Positions 45,119-56,100 of a stretch of DNA of 64,000 nt are shown here, one piece after another (position 1 is the first letter of the stretch; the number at the start of each line of letters is the position of its first letter). Made by a program: the position numbers and the translations under genes. The notes beneath the pieces were generated by a model. The model did no database searches. It had not been told where the DNA came from and was given only the letters and a program-made list of their open reading frames with translations. Source of the stretch: Marsupella aquatica (Eukaryota; Marchantiophyta); NCBI GenBank assembly GCA_973895155.1, contig OZ316894.1:21018001-21082000 (forward strand). Reading direction: 5' to 3'.

Positions 45119-47223
45119 CAGGAAGAGGAGGAGTTGATTCACGATGAAGCTGCAACCGAGTGGACTGTTGGCGAAGTTGATTACTGTCACTTGGACGAGC
45201 TTCATGGCAAGCAGTCAACTGAAGTTGATGAGATTTACTTACGCATTGTGTTTGATGAAATTTCTTGAGACTCTGTGGCTGTCAATGTCATTTCTACTCT
45301 GTCCGAGAGTGAACATGTCCAGCAGGTGGAGGTAAGTGTGCCAAGGTTACGGGCACTTCCCGACCCTATGCTAGTTGAGGCAGGTAGAGGGGAAGAGAAA
45401 TCAGCTTCACACAACAACGATTGATGGGTAGCAAAATGAGCTGACAGTCTTCAAATGGGTCTTGGCTGGGACATGACGGTTCCTCTTGGGAGTCCGCCTT
45501 TGCAACAGCTTGATGAGTTGTCATTACATATAGTGTCGTAGTCATAGTGTATCCAAAACATACAAGTCATTGACAATGTATATGTGCAAATTGCTAGCAA
45601 CCAACATGTATAGAAAAAGTCCCATCACATTTACAAGTGCCAAGAAAAAGCAAATGAGGTTATATGTACATAGTGGAGGTGTAAACCTTTGTATTATAAT
45701 AGGTGTAAGAGAAACAAGCATACTGAAATCAAACTGAAAAATTGGCGGGATGCCAAGATTGGTCGGGAACATCTAATGAATCACTATCTAGATCCCGTGT
45801 ACAGAAGCGACGAGCACCTGAAAAACTCTGTCTCAATAGTGATTCAAGAAGAACTAAAATCCGACAAAGAGAAACATGTTCTTAGTAAGTCAAGTCTCGG
45901 CGTCACACTAACAAGCGCATTTGCTTCAAGAACAACCTAGACTTGCTACAAGGACATGTCACTAACTCAAGTAGTGGCCCTAACTACATACCTAATGGAC
46001 ATGCGAGGGACATGCAGATGTGCATAACAGGCACTGTCCCTCGGCATGACAAAGCTATTTAGTAATCTTTTTACAAGAGCTATAAAAGTGGACGGTACTC
46101 CATATCCTCCAGCCACTCTCATGAACATGATGAATGACTTTAATCGAATCTTGAGGCGTGCAGGCGACATTAGATCATTGAGAGGTGAGGGAAATCTGCT
46201 AGAGAAAGATTTTAATATTAATGCGCATCCAGCTTTTGCTAGAACTTGCATGGTCCTGAACACTGCCATCAAGAAGAGTGCAAAGAATGGAGTAAACAAA
46301 AAAAAAAAAAAGGTAAGCAGTTTTCTTTCAAAATTGTTTATGTTAAGTTGTTGTCTGTGCATCTTTAACAGCTTTTCGAATGGTGCAGGTTGAAGTCTTA
46401 AGAAAGTAGATGGAGATGGCAATCTCATCAGACATTGACCATCAATTGACCTGTAGCCACTGATGTCAAAAGCATTTGGCGTTCTTTTGTCTTCTCAGGT
46501 TGGGTCTGAGAGAAGGAGGGGAAATATGGAACTTGCATTGCAATGATCTGAAAACCTGTCTAGACAAAGCAGGCAGGGAATATGTCATGTAAGTTTGTAT
46601 CCTTTTGAATCACTATTGAACAAGTTTTTTTCTTTATGTGATCCCTAACTTCTCATATTATGTGGTTTTTGTGTTCAAGTTTGAAGAGAGGGAGAGCAAA
46701 AGCAACCCGTACACACTTCAGAAGAACCAAGAGGAGCAGTTTTGGAATGTTTTCCATAGTTACGATGAAAACTTCTTGATGACAGTGAAGCAATACAAGC
46801 AGCATTTGCCACCTAAAGCAAAAACCGAGAAGCCAGACTTGTTTATGTAGGGTGTCACGGATCCAGCAGGGATTGTTTGGTACAACAAATGTCACAAGGT
46901 CGGGAGAGATACTACTGGTAAGTGGCTGAAAAATATGGCTCTACTAGTCGGATTGATACCTAAAGTATTCACCAATTGCAGTGGGAGAGTTACTCTCATC
47001 ATGGCTACTTGTGAGTTCCTGATGAAGTTGGAATGCTAATAAGTGGACACCATTCCATTGGGGGCTACCTGAGATATGATCAAACACAAAGACTGAAGAT
47101 GGAAGCAACTACATTAGTGTCTAGCAATCCTGCATTGGATTACGAGAAAGCCTTGTCACATGGTTCAAAGAAATTTGTTGAAGAGGAGTTGTGCGGATCT
47201 TGCTCTGGTTTGAAGCGCTTGTA
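45119..47223 (+). pseudogene. Crypton-like tyrosine recombinase, degenerate
   Basis: Pieces in two or three frames line up with the C-terminal recombinase of Crypton transposons and their domesticated relatives (DUF3504/ZMYM-type). They are: KVDGTPYPPATLMNMMNDFN (about 46090), the canonical KxDGxxYPPxTL signature; FNINAHPAFARTCMVLNTAI; WNLHCNDLKTCLDKAGREYV (46520-46590); WYNKCHKVGRDTTGKWLK (46880); TNCSGRVT (46976; His of the HxxR box is Cys); then, after a frameshift, MLISGHHSIGGYLRYDQTQR, with the GHxS box and the catalytic Tyr. An acidic open stretch at 45119-45424 with one TGA may be its upstream part. An A13-14 run near 46300 and at least one frameshift near 47013-47033 break it. Such enzymes move circular intermediates without terminal repeats. 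Confidence 0.72.
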
Positions 47224-48349
47224 AGCAAGGTGAGCGAGAACTCTAATCTACTGATGGCCATTACACATCCCTTGCAGGTAAGTCCATGTAGTACTTTTTG
47301 GTTTCTAGTGACTTGTTTTCTTTAATCCCATTTTAGTTATTCCTGTTGTGAATTGTCAGGATCAAGAGGAACAACATATGGAGGAGAAAGGTCCAGCCTA
47401 CAAATTGTTCAGAAGGTTCAAACAGCAAGAGGTCAAGATGGGAGAGAAATTATGATGACTTTGACTGGGAGAATGCAATTCTGACCAAGGATCCAAAGTT
47501 GTGTAAGAGAATGTGATCGCTGCCAAAGTCACCACATTCAGTAGGAAGTAATATGTCAGGGAATGCCTTCCATAACTGTAGTGTGACCATCAAGTTTGTT
47601 CATCCGAACAATGAGGAAGACAAGGAGAATAGTGTAGGTCCAGGCTAATGTTGTAGATAGTGATACTCAATTGTTGAGACAGAGTCCTCATGTAGTCAGA
47701 CTAGTTATGCAACTGCTTATACAAAATTATCCAGTAACAATGTACTGTTCTATTGCTTATACATTTATCATGAACGTCAAGTATTCTTGTCAAAACATTG
47801 GGATTGATTAGTATTCTGGTCACCTTTCAATAAAACAGAATGATTTTTGTACATGAGACTGTTTAAGTATTTTGTGACTAAAATTGTATATACACTTTCC
47901 CTCTAGATTGCCACAAGAACTGTCGACCATGACACAAAAATAAAACCTGCTGGCAAGAAACACAAGCAAAGTGTTGCCCCCCACTGAGAAAATAGATAAG
48001 AAGATGCTCCTACTAAGAAAACATAATAGAAGAAAAAGGAATAGAATAGCCATGATCAAGAGTATGTTGGCGACTGAGAAATGTTCTCCGTTGAAAAATA
48101 TGCCTTTTCCATCCACTCCTTACGGGACTCTGTAAGTGCATTATGAATTTCCGTCAAGGCATTATAGGGTTCCATAAGGGAATTATGGATTTTGGTTGTG
48201 TTTGGAGGGAATATTATGGTAATGCGCACAATGGACGGAAACTTTCACCCAACGGTAACCGCACCACCAACCCATGATTACAAAATTAAGATGGCCAATA
48301 GGGAGGCAGTAGGGCATCTCAAAATTAAAAAGTTGCGGCCATTTTTGGG

Positions 48350-48672
48350 TCTCGGGGGGGTCACTATATGGAGGGCCATACATCACGTGCGATGTTTTAG
48401 GGTTTGACCACCCTAACTTATAAGTGAATTTTTTTCAAAGCCCTTTCTTTCTTTAAATTTTGTCATTTTTTATTAAAAACCCCTAAAAACTTTAAAGAAA
48501 GTATTTTTTGCAATTAAATAGGCCTATGTGTTGTTTAAAGTCGACCAGTCAATAAAACATGCCCTATGTGTTCTTCCACCAAACTTTGGAAGTCTTTTGC
48601 CACACCCATTTAAATGGGCCTATACTTCGTCGCACGTGATATGCCAGTTCCGTGGAAGTGACCCCCCCAAGT
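48350..48672. mobile_element. MITE-like inverted-repeat element, about 320 bp
   Basis: The left arm 48350-48392 (GGGGGGTCACT ... ATCACGTGCGA) is inverted at 48630-48672 with about three quarters identity, including the exact 11-mer ATCACGTGCGA at the inner boundary. Between the arms a smaller inverted pair, CTTTCTTTAAA/TTTAAAGAAAG, can also fold. No coding capacity. Superfamily unknown. Confidence 0.7.
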
Positions 48673-48894
48673 TTAGGGTGACCGGTTTCTCGTCCAAGCG
48701 ACCCGCCGCCCATTCTGATCGGTCAACCATTTTGCTAGCTGCACTATTTTGTCTGGGACTTTTTATGCGGACCGCGACCTAACCCAACTTAACCAGGCTG
48801 AAGTTACCGGTGTAAGTGGGACTCCTGCACTGAAGCCACACTACGTGTTTTGAACTCAAGAGGGAGTCTACAACTGGTGTGAGGGAGAACGAGC

Positions 48895-49075
48895 TGCTGT
48901 GCAGTTGATGCGGTGAAGATTGAGCCTGGTTGAAGGAGTCAATGCGGCATCCTTAGTGGGGATGAAGCTCAAGCCTAGTGCCCCAAGTCAATGTTGCGTC
49001 TTCAAGCTAGAGCCCGTGGAAGGAGTTGATGCTGAGTTTTTGGTGGTGAAGGTTGAGCCTGATTGAATGAGGTTT
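48895..49075 (+). pseudogene. coding-like fragment with repeated VKxEP motifs
   Basis: Across one frameshift the plus strand reads DAVKIEPG, GVNAASLVGMKLKPSA, VFKLEPVEGVDAE and VVKVEPD before TGA. Spacing and repeated GV(N/D)A words suggest a short tandem peptide repeat. Psi-K-x-E is the SUMO attachment consensus. No gene structure could be built around it. Confidence 0.35.
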
Positions 49076-50399
49076 TTTACCCATGGCAGGAAACAAGAAT
49101 TATCATAACAACAAAAATGGTCAAAGATAACAGGAGTTTTTGTGCGCAATGCTGAAAGAAAATCCCAACTTTAGTGACCAAAATTACACTACAATTTCAA
49201 CTGAGCAAGTATAATATATGTAACATATTATAGACAGACATCCTTACTAGCACCAAAGATTTTTACACATGAAGGCATCATTTGATAATAGCCTCAAGAA
49301 TGCTTGTAACAAAAATCCTCACAAGAGCAACAAAAAAAATATAAATCCTAACCAAATTTGTATTGCAATTCTCAAGTGTTTGGATCTGGAAGGTTATACT
49401 CTTTTAAGGTGATCCCTCATCTAGCGCAAGCCATCTCTAGTGCATCTGCATTGACAGCTAAGGATAATCAATGAACTTGCTCTTCCCCTATAGATGAGAT
49501 TATCTTGCTGATTGAGTCTTCATCTCTTTGCTAAGCGCAGACACTCCATATATGGTGGTCCGCCAAGAGGCAATGGATTGTTGCACCAAACGTTATGACC
49601 AAGGAAACCGTTGGTTCCTCTATGTATATACCAATGCTCGCATTCAAAAAACTACCATTCACGACGTCAAAACTATATAAAGATTATGACATAAAAATTT
49701 ATTTCCCGTTTAAACACCCCAATTGTCATGCTCAAACTAACTTCAATGGTGTTGAATAGTATTTTGATTTGGACGTTTAGTATTGACAAACTACTAATAA
49801 AGGAGCACCTCTTAGCAAGGGTTTGATGCATCTTCCAAAGTACTCCCTAGAAGATTGTGAATGTATGGATTGACGAAAGGTTAACATCCTCACATAGAGT
49901 GATGTGAGAGGAAAAGTATACTCTTGCTATCAAATACAACATACGCTGGTCATTTGCATGCTCTAAACAATGATGAAAAGTTTGACATATTGTAAATTTT
50001 GATTGAACCACCTTAGACCATTAGAGGATGCTATGTTCTTTTTTGGTAGTAATAATGTTAGCAACCATGATATTGGATTTTATTAGTGATAAATATAACC
50101 ATTAAAACATAACAAATGATGATATAATATAGTAGCACCACAAACTAATATAATAAAATTAATAATTAGAGCCATTGCTTTTTTGTTCATATTCTCATAA
50201 TAGCACCTAACGCCAACAAAGAGTGTTCTTTGGTGAGGTCTCATTCACATAAATATTTCTTTACTACTTGCAAAATTGCATGACCTTCTAAAATATCCTT
50301 TGGTGGCAAACACAAGAGATAAAATGGTAGTACTACTAGTAAAATAGGTCATATAGCAGTAAAAAACTAAAGCTGATAGACTAAAAAAATGTTTCTCTA

Positions 50400-51105
50400 G
50401 AGGGTTTGGGCCAAAGTCACATTACTAGCTCCTATCGCGAGTAAATGTTTTTTTGCTTTTCTACATTTTTTGCGTAAAATTTCTCTTGTAAATTTCTCAA
50501 AATGGTGCTATGATTGAAGGTCCAAGCAAGTGTGATATTACTAGCTCTCGACACTAGTAATGTTAATCTATTTTATAGCCTAATTTGGCTAAATTTTATC
50601 TCATAAATACACTCAACATGATGTTATTGCAAAATGTTCAAGCAAGTGTGATATTACTAGCTCTCAGAGCTACTAATGTTCATTCATTTTTATAGCCTTT
50701 CTTACTTAATTTTTTCTCATAAAGACACTCAATCTAATAGTGTCATTTTGGAGGATCCAAACTGGTGTGATATTACTAGCTCCTGGCGCTAGTAATGTTC
50801 ATTCATTTTTATAACCTTTTCTGCTCAATGATTTTTCATAAACACACTCAAAACAATGCCATTTTGGAGGATGCAAACTGGTGTGATATTACTAGTTCAT
50901 TTTTATAGCCTTTTTTGCTTAACTTTTTCTCATACACACTCAAAATAGTGTCATTTTTGGAGCATCCAAACTGATGTCAGTGATATTACTAGCTCCCAAT
51001 GGTAGTAATGTTCATTCATTTTATAGTTTTTTTTGCTTAATTTTTTCTCAACACTCAAAATAGTGTCATTTTATAGGATCCAAACTGATGTGATATTACT
51101 ACCCC
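50400..51105. repeat. AT-rich tandem array, left half, period about 100-120 bp
   Basis: At least six units share GTGATATTACTAGCTC, AGTAATGTTCATTCATTTT, TTTTTCTCAT, CACTCAAAATAGTGTCATTTT and GGATCCAAACTG. Unit anchors lie near 50531, 50647, 50765, 50881, 50976 and 51089. The centre of each unit is an inverted repeat, ATTACTAG...CTAGTAAT. At 50777-50791 it reads TAGCTCCTGGCGCTA, a relative of the 15-bp palindrome inside the neighbouring element. The array resumes at 62174. Confidence 0.88.
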
Positions 51106-51108
51106 CCA

Positions 51109-51151
51109 GGGGGGTATTTACATAAGACAGAAAACAGGAAACCAGGAAACC
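51109..51151 (+). repeat. left terminal inverted repeat
   Basis: It starts GGGGGG and contains GACAGAAAACAGG and AACCAGGAAACC. It matches the inverted right end at 62127-62170 with a one-base gap. Further GACAGGAAAC/ACAGGAAAC words follow to about 51195. Confidence 0.8.
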
Positions 51152-51267
51152 AAAAACAACAACTGATGACAGGAAACAAAAAACAGGAAACACAAAACAT
51201 TAACAAAAAATGCTCGAAATGTTTCCAGCGTGAACCAAGATCTTGACTTCGAAACAGGTTTTTTAGA

Positions 51268-51451
51268 AGATTTGTGTCAAATCCAAGCAAAATGGTAGAG
51301 ACCAAGAGCACCTACTAGTGTGAAAGAAGTAAGGGGATTCCTTGGCATGGTGGGCTACTACCAAAGATTCGTAGAGGGCATTTCCATAACACAGGAAACA
51401 GGAATTTCAAAGATTCGTGTCAAATCCAGGAGGAATGGTCGAGACCGAGAG
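51268..51451. repeat. 41-bp duplication flanking a captured Ty3/gypsy fragment
   Basis: 51268-51308 and 51411-51451 are copies (GATTYGTGTCAAATCCA ... GAGACC). Between them, 51308-51385 reads on plus as 26 residues of a Ty3/gypsy polymerase just after the RT palm (TSVKEVRGFLGMVGYYQRF). CAAAGATTCGT occurs both at the fragment's right part (51362) and at the second copy (51408), suggesting template switching at microhomology. Confidence 0.8.
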
Positions 51452-51724
51452 TAGCGCCAGGCGCTCATTTTATAAAATTTTGGGAATAGTACATTTAAAC
51501 CCGGGTATTCCCAGAAAGTATAGGCTCGCACCAGGCGCTACCAGAACTAGTTTATAAATGTCCGCTATCTACTCTTTACACAACCGAATCAAAATACGCT
51601 AGCGATTAGAAAATCCTAATGTAGTCTCTCATCCGGTACCACAAATGAAAGGGGCTAGTCCCGAACACATTGGTTACACATTGCCTACACACAAAACACA
51701 TTGTCGTCTTTGTGCATCGGGAGA

Positions 51725-52225
51725 TTAAAGAACATTGGGCGCATCCATCAAGAAAGTGAGCACACTAGCGCCGGGCGCTAGTTTGTCGATCGTGGACGAA
51801 CCGCACTCATCATCGATTCCAGCCATAGATCGGGCTCTGTCGGGAACAAAACCGTGCTCACGATTGCTGATAAATGCCAAGGATGGCGTAATCTCCACAC
51901 CTCTACAAGAGTCCTCGCCAGGAACGGTTGTATTCTGGAAATCAATCCTCCCTAGGTCCTCCTGGGTGCGCATGTCATCCTGACGAGTCGGGCTGTGAGG
52001 AAGAGGAGGACAATGAATTGTAAATCTTTCCGAAAAATGCCTTGGCAGGGAATCTCTGAGCCATGGGATAAGCGTCTTGCCAGGGCTAATAGCCTCGCTT
52101 GGAGGAAGATTCAGCCTGTTTCGAAAGTCACTCGTCTCGCTCCACTCAGGCTCTTCAGTGACGGGCAGCGGACCCTCCTCCAAAAACATCTGAGACAAAC
52201 TAGGAACTTCAGTTCGATGATCCAT
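51725..52225 (-). CDS. small ORF of the 11-kb element, function unknown
   Basis: A 166-codon ATG frame on the minus strand, the leftmost gene of the element. It is acidic to neutral and probably largely disordered, with no recognised domain. Its C-terminal part is read through a perfect copy of the 15-bp palindrome (51766-51780; residues LAPGAS). This is the only perfect copy lying in a coding frame. It may be a downstream exon of the ORF at 53025 or a separate accessory gene; no clear acceptor was seen before its ATG. Confidence 0.45.
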   Translation of the reverse strand: MDHRTEVPSLSQMFLEEGPLPVTEEPEWSETSDFRNRLNLPPSEAISPGKTLIPWLRDSLPRHFSERFTIHCPPLPHSPTRQDDMRTQEDLGRIDFQNTTVPGEDSCRGVEITPSLAFISNREHGFVPDRARSMAGIDDECGSSTIDKLAPGASVLTFLMDAPNVL

Positions 52226-52689
52226 TTTAGGTCAGCAATGGCGATTCGGAAACAAGTGGAAGCAAAAGAGATTAGGTAACGAAAATCCAAAACCAAGATC
52301 GCGGTACAAAATGATCAGGATGAAACGCGAACACAAGGATATAGGGAACAATTGAGACCGTGGTTGCCTCAAACGGTGCGTGGAAGGAAACGTTCAATAT
52401 GTCAGTTGGACATTCGAAAGAGACAAAACATAAACGGCAACTTTGTGACTGACGTCAGCCGATAATAACGGGAATATATCCGTTAGTATAACGAAAATAG
52501 AGTAAGGAGTAAAATTAAAGTAGCGCTCGGCGCTACTATAACATTGTAAGGTAGTAATGAAAGAAACAAGCGTAAGCATGTTGCAATAGATAGTTATATT
52601 TCCCAAACCACATTACATGAGTTCTCATTTGAGTAGCACCCGACGCTAGCATAACCTCAAAATGAAGGTAATTAATATTCTGAACTAAC

Positions 52690-53025
52690 CTCATCAGATA
52701 ACTCTGACCCGCTTGATTTAGACCTATCGGTGGACTCTGCTTCATCGTCTATGAATTTGCTTTTGCATATATCATCAACATAAGGGTTTCTTACAAACTT
52801 CCTATCAGAACCCCTCCTCAGTCTAAGGCCTTTATTCTCCCATTGGAGCGTCCTCACACTATCTACTCTCCTCGCCGCATTCTCAGCGTACGAAGGTAAA
52901 TCAAATGGTTTTTCCGGAGTCCCAACATAACTCCTGGCAACTTTCCTCTTGAGTTGGAAACGCCTTCGTTGATTCCAGTCAGACCTGAGGATGAGAATTT
53001 CCGGTGGTATGTCAACACAATCCAT
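52690..53025 (-). CDS. small basic ORF of the 11-kb element
   Basis: ATG 53025 opens a frame of 112 codons that ends at a good donor (GATGAG|GTTAGT at 52690). The N-terminal half is very basic (RRRFQLKRKVARSYVG), the C-terminal half acidic. It could be a small nucleic-acid-binding protein or the first exon of a gene continuing left; two near-palindromes (52521, 52634) lie in the following gap. No family recognised. Confidence 0.45.
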
Positions 53026-53114
53026 TTTTTGACAATATATCTAAAAAAGGATTGGAAAGCGAAAGAGGAAGAGTGAATTCCAGATGAGGGAGCTTGACAG
53101 GAAGCTTACGAGCA

Positions 53115-56100
53115 TTACTCAAAAGAATCTCTGTTGTCGCTACCTTCATCAATTTCGTGATCCTCTCCAATTTGAGATCCTATAGGAATGACAAAATCCG
53201 GCTCTTCCTCCCCTTCCTCCGCATCCTCTTCATCGTCGAAATCAAAATTCAGTACTGATCTAAGCTTGTCTCTCTTCCTCTTCACAACCACATTTGCGGG
53301 AGGAGCTATTATTGGAGGAACTTTTGGAGTTAGAAGATCCAAAAATATCCTTGAGGCTGTTTCAATGAACTCCTTCCTGTTTTCCACCCCAAGAACAAAT
53401 CGGCCACAATAGTCCCCGGCCACAAAAGTACTCCCGGAACCGACAACCCAATCAAAAACAATATCTCCTGGGCAGGTAATTAACTCCATTACCGATTGCA
53501 TAAATCCAGGATGGAGTCTAGCATTTCTGGCAAAATCAAGCTCGGGACTAGTATCCACCTTCGCAAACAGAAGTCCTATCAAATTTGTGCTAGAGGGATC
53601 CTCGGTTTTTGATAGGGGCCTGAACTTTGGGTCCTTGGAGACTTTCACTTTTGATGAGATTCAAGAAAAAATATCTAATCGCAAAGTGAATACCTGAAAT
53701 GAACAAAATAATGTCAGGTTATGATCCAGAGAGATTAACAGCGCCAGGCGCTAGCAAAAGTTTCAGTAATGTTTGTGTATTTACCTGAACATCGGACTTG
53801 GCCCGGTACATAGGGAACCCCATCACCACATTATATGTCGAGAGACACTGGAATTTCTTTGACTCTTGACACGCTGAGATGACTTGCAAAATCTGATCAT
53901 AATCCCCCGTATGGAGGATTGCAATCATTCCATCATCAGCCAAGAAAGGATCCATCGCTCGGAAAAAAGATCAAGCTATGGTGTAGTCAGGAATGTTCCA
54001 TTTTGGAACTTTCCAATCGAGCAACGTTGGCTTCAACCCAGTTGGTAGATAGATGAAACCAGCGTCAACACTAAAAGGCCTCTCCTTCCCACCCCTCACG
54101 ACTCCCTTTGGACGGCATCCTGATTTGACGAAGTCTTTAACCCACTTCTCGGCATCAGTAACCCAATCTGGCTTCTCTTCCTTATTGAAAACACTATCAT
54201 AAAATTCAGTAATGCTGGACTCAACTAAACAATGCCGAGACGCTCTGGATTTAAAATTCCCAACATCCCTCTGAAGTCCCATGGCAGATAGACTATCTCT
54301 TTCCGAATGCCCAGCCTCACGCGTCTTCTTATTCTTTTCTTTGTGCTGGTTGCATCGATAGGTTCGGTCGATTTCCCCGAATTCATAGGGGTAATTGGAT
54401 CTGGTAAAGTACTAGTATTTGCTTCAGATCCTTCTGGCCTAACCTTGGTATCATCTGTCGCGTCCGATCTCTTTTGACCTGAGGTAAGAGTTCAACAACT
54501 ACATAATTAGTGAATTACTTGATGGAAAATGGAATCACACAATAGTAGCGCCAAGCGCTAGCACAAATATGTAGAAAGATGATAGAGAAAACCTACGTTT
54601 CCTCCCAAATCGAGTTGACGCACTTGGCATAGCAGTGTCGACTTTAACCTTCCCACGAGGCTTTCGGCTTCTATTGACATGAACAACAACTGTCTCGCAG
54701 ATCTTTTGTAATTCTGTTCCAGACTTGTCGACCTCACCAAGAAGTCCTTGCTTCATCTTAGAGACAATCTTTGGAGGAATCTGAGACTTTGCCAATTTTT
54801 GAAACCAATCCTTCTCTCTTTCGTCGAAAGGTGAATCCCACTTGTCTGTGTTGAGATACCAAGGGCAGTGGGTTCTTTCCCATTCGGTCATGGTGCGTGG
54901 TGGGAATTTTCCCTCTATTGGATACATTGAATACAATTCCCCAACCTGATCTCCCTCCTTTGCCACAATCCATTTGTGAAATGCAGCTAGATATGCCCAC
55001 AATGATTCAGGGGAATGAATCTCCATCCAGATATAGAAACGATACAAATACCTCTTCGCTCTTTTCTGATTTTTTTTGGTGTACACCTCCTTATCCGGAT
55101 ATTTTGAAGGCCATATCGTGTTGAAGAACTTCGCCTTGACAAGGTCACTAAACTTTCTGAAATCACCGCAAATAATATCAATCAGACATTCAATGGAATC
55201 ACACTTTGACTGAGCAAGCCGATCGACGGGTAGCGTGTCAATGGCAGCCAAAAGTGCCAATTGTAACATCGCAATCGCAATACCCTCGACGGTGTTCCAG
55301 GTCTGCCAAGTGTGACACCACTGCTTGACTGGATCATCGTTCACGCTTGCAGGGTGGTAGAATTGTTTTCACAATTCTGGGGTACAGTGAGCCACAAGCA
55401 GGGTACACCTAAGTTTTGGGTCAAGAGCGGAAACTGCTGTGAATAACCTGGCACGATCCATAATGCAGACAACACTATCTGGTTTCTTCTCGCGCTTGTT
55501 CTGCTCTGTTAGTACGTACATCTCTGCACAAGTGCTAAAGAAATCTTCAAACTCAGGGCTAAGGAGAGGAGTTATCTTGGATGTTTTTGTTGACCAATCC
55601 TTTGTGGCCTCTTTCATCATTAGTGCATGCCTCTTTGCAATGTCATCTGGTGCCCATGGATTGCCTTGACTTGCAGCCAACGCCATGTCCATCTTGAACT
55701 GGTTTGTGTAAGATTTTATTTTGTTTTCACACAAAATGTACACAAGAGCTTCAAGAGGCATCTTTCTGGTGTACCATGAATGCTTTCGCGTTTTGAGTTT
55801 AATGTACTCAAATTTTGCAAAATTGGCACTATCTATAATTGACTTGTAGTGCTCCAAATCGTGCAAAGGAATCCTACGTATTCTGTCAGCGTCCAGGATC
55901 CACGACGGTTCGACTACAGCCTACCCTAACCTGCGATCAGGGGAGGTGATTAGCAGCGTCGGGCGCTAGCAAAAACAGTAATACCAAATGCTCAATTCAA
56001 ATTATTTTTGAAATGAGGAACTAGAAAAGGGAAATGAATAAAATCAAAGTTTATGAAGAAATTCTTGCTGGTTCACTGTGTGCATCGCCGCCTCGATCTG

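Larger units (their letters stand above)
47224..50399. other. degenerate, AT-rich stretch
   Basis: 47.3-47.7 kb has short coding-like pieces in several frames that may be the Crypton tail. Also included: a MITE-like inverted repeat (48350-48672), short KxE-rich coding-like phrases (48895-49075), and AT-rich sequence leading into the tandem array. No intact gene. Confidence 0.5.

Noticed and set aside
44659-45205. ORFs on both strands of about 70-117 codons
   Set aside because: They result from the low-complexity tandem repeat and overlap each other in all frames.
50400-51105. CRISPR-like array
   Set aside because: Units diverge along their whole length with no conserved-repeat/variable-spacer pattern; it is a eukaryotic tandem repeat.
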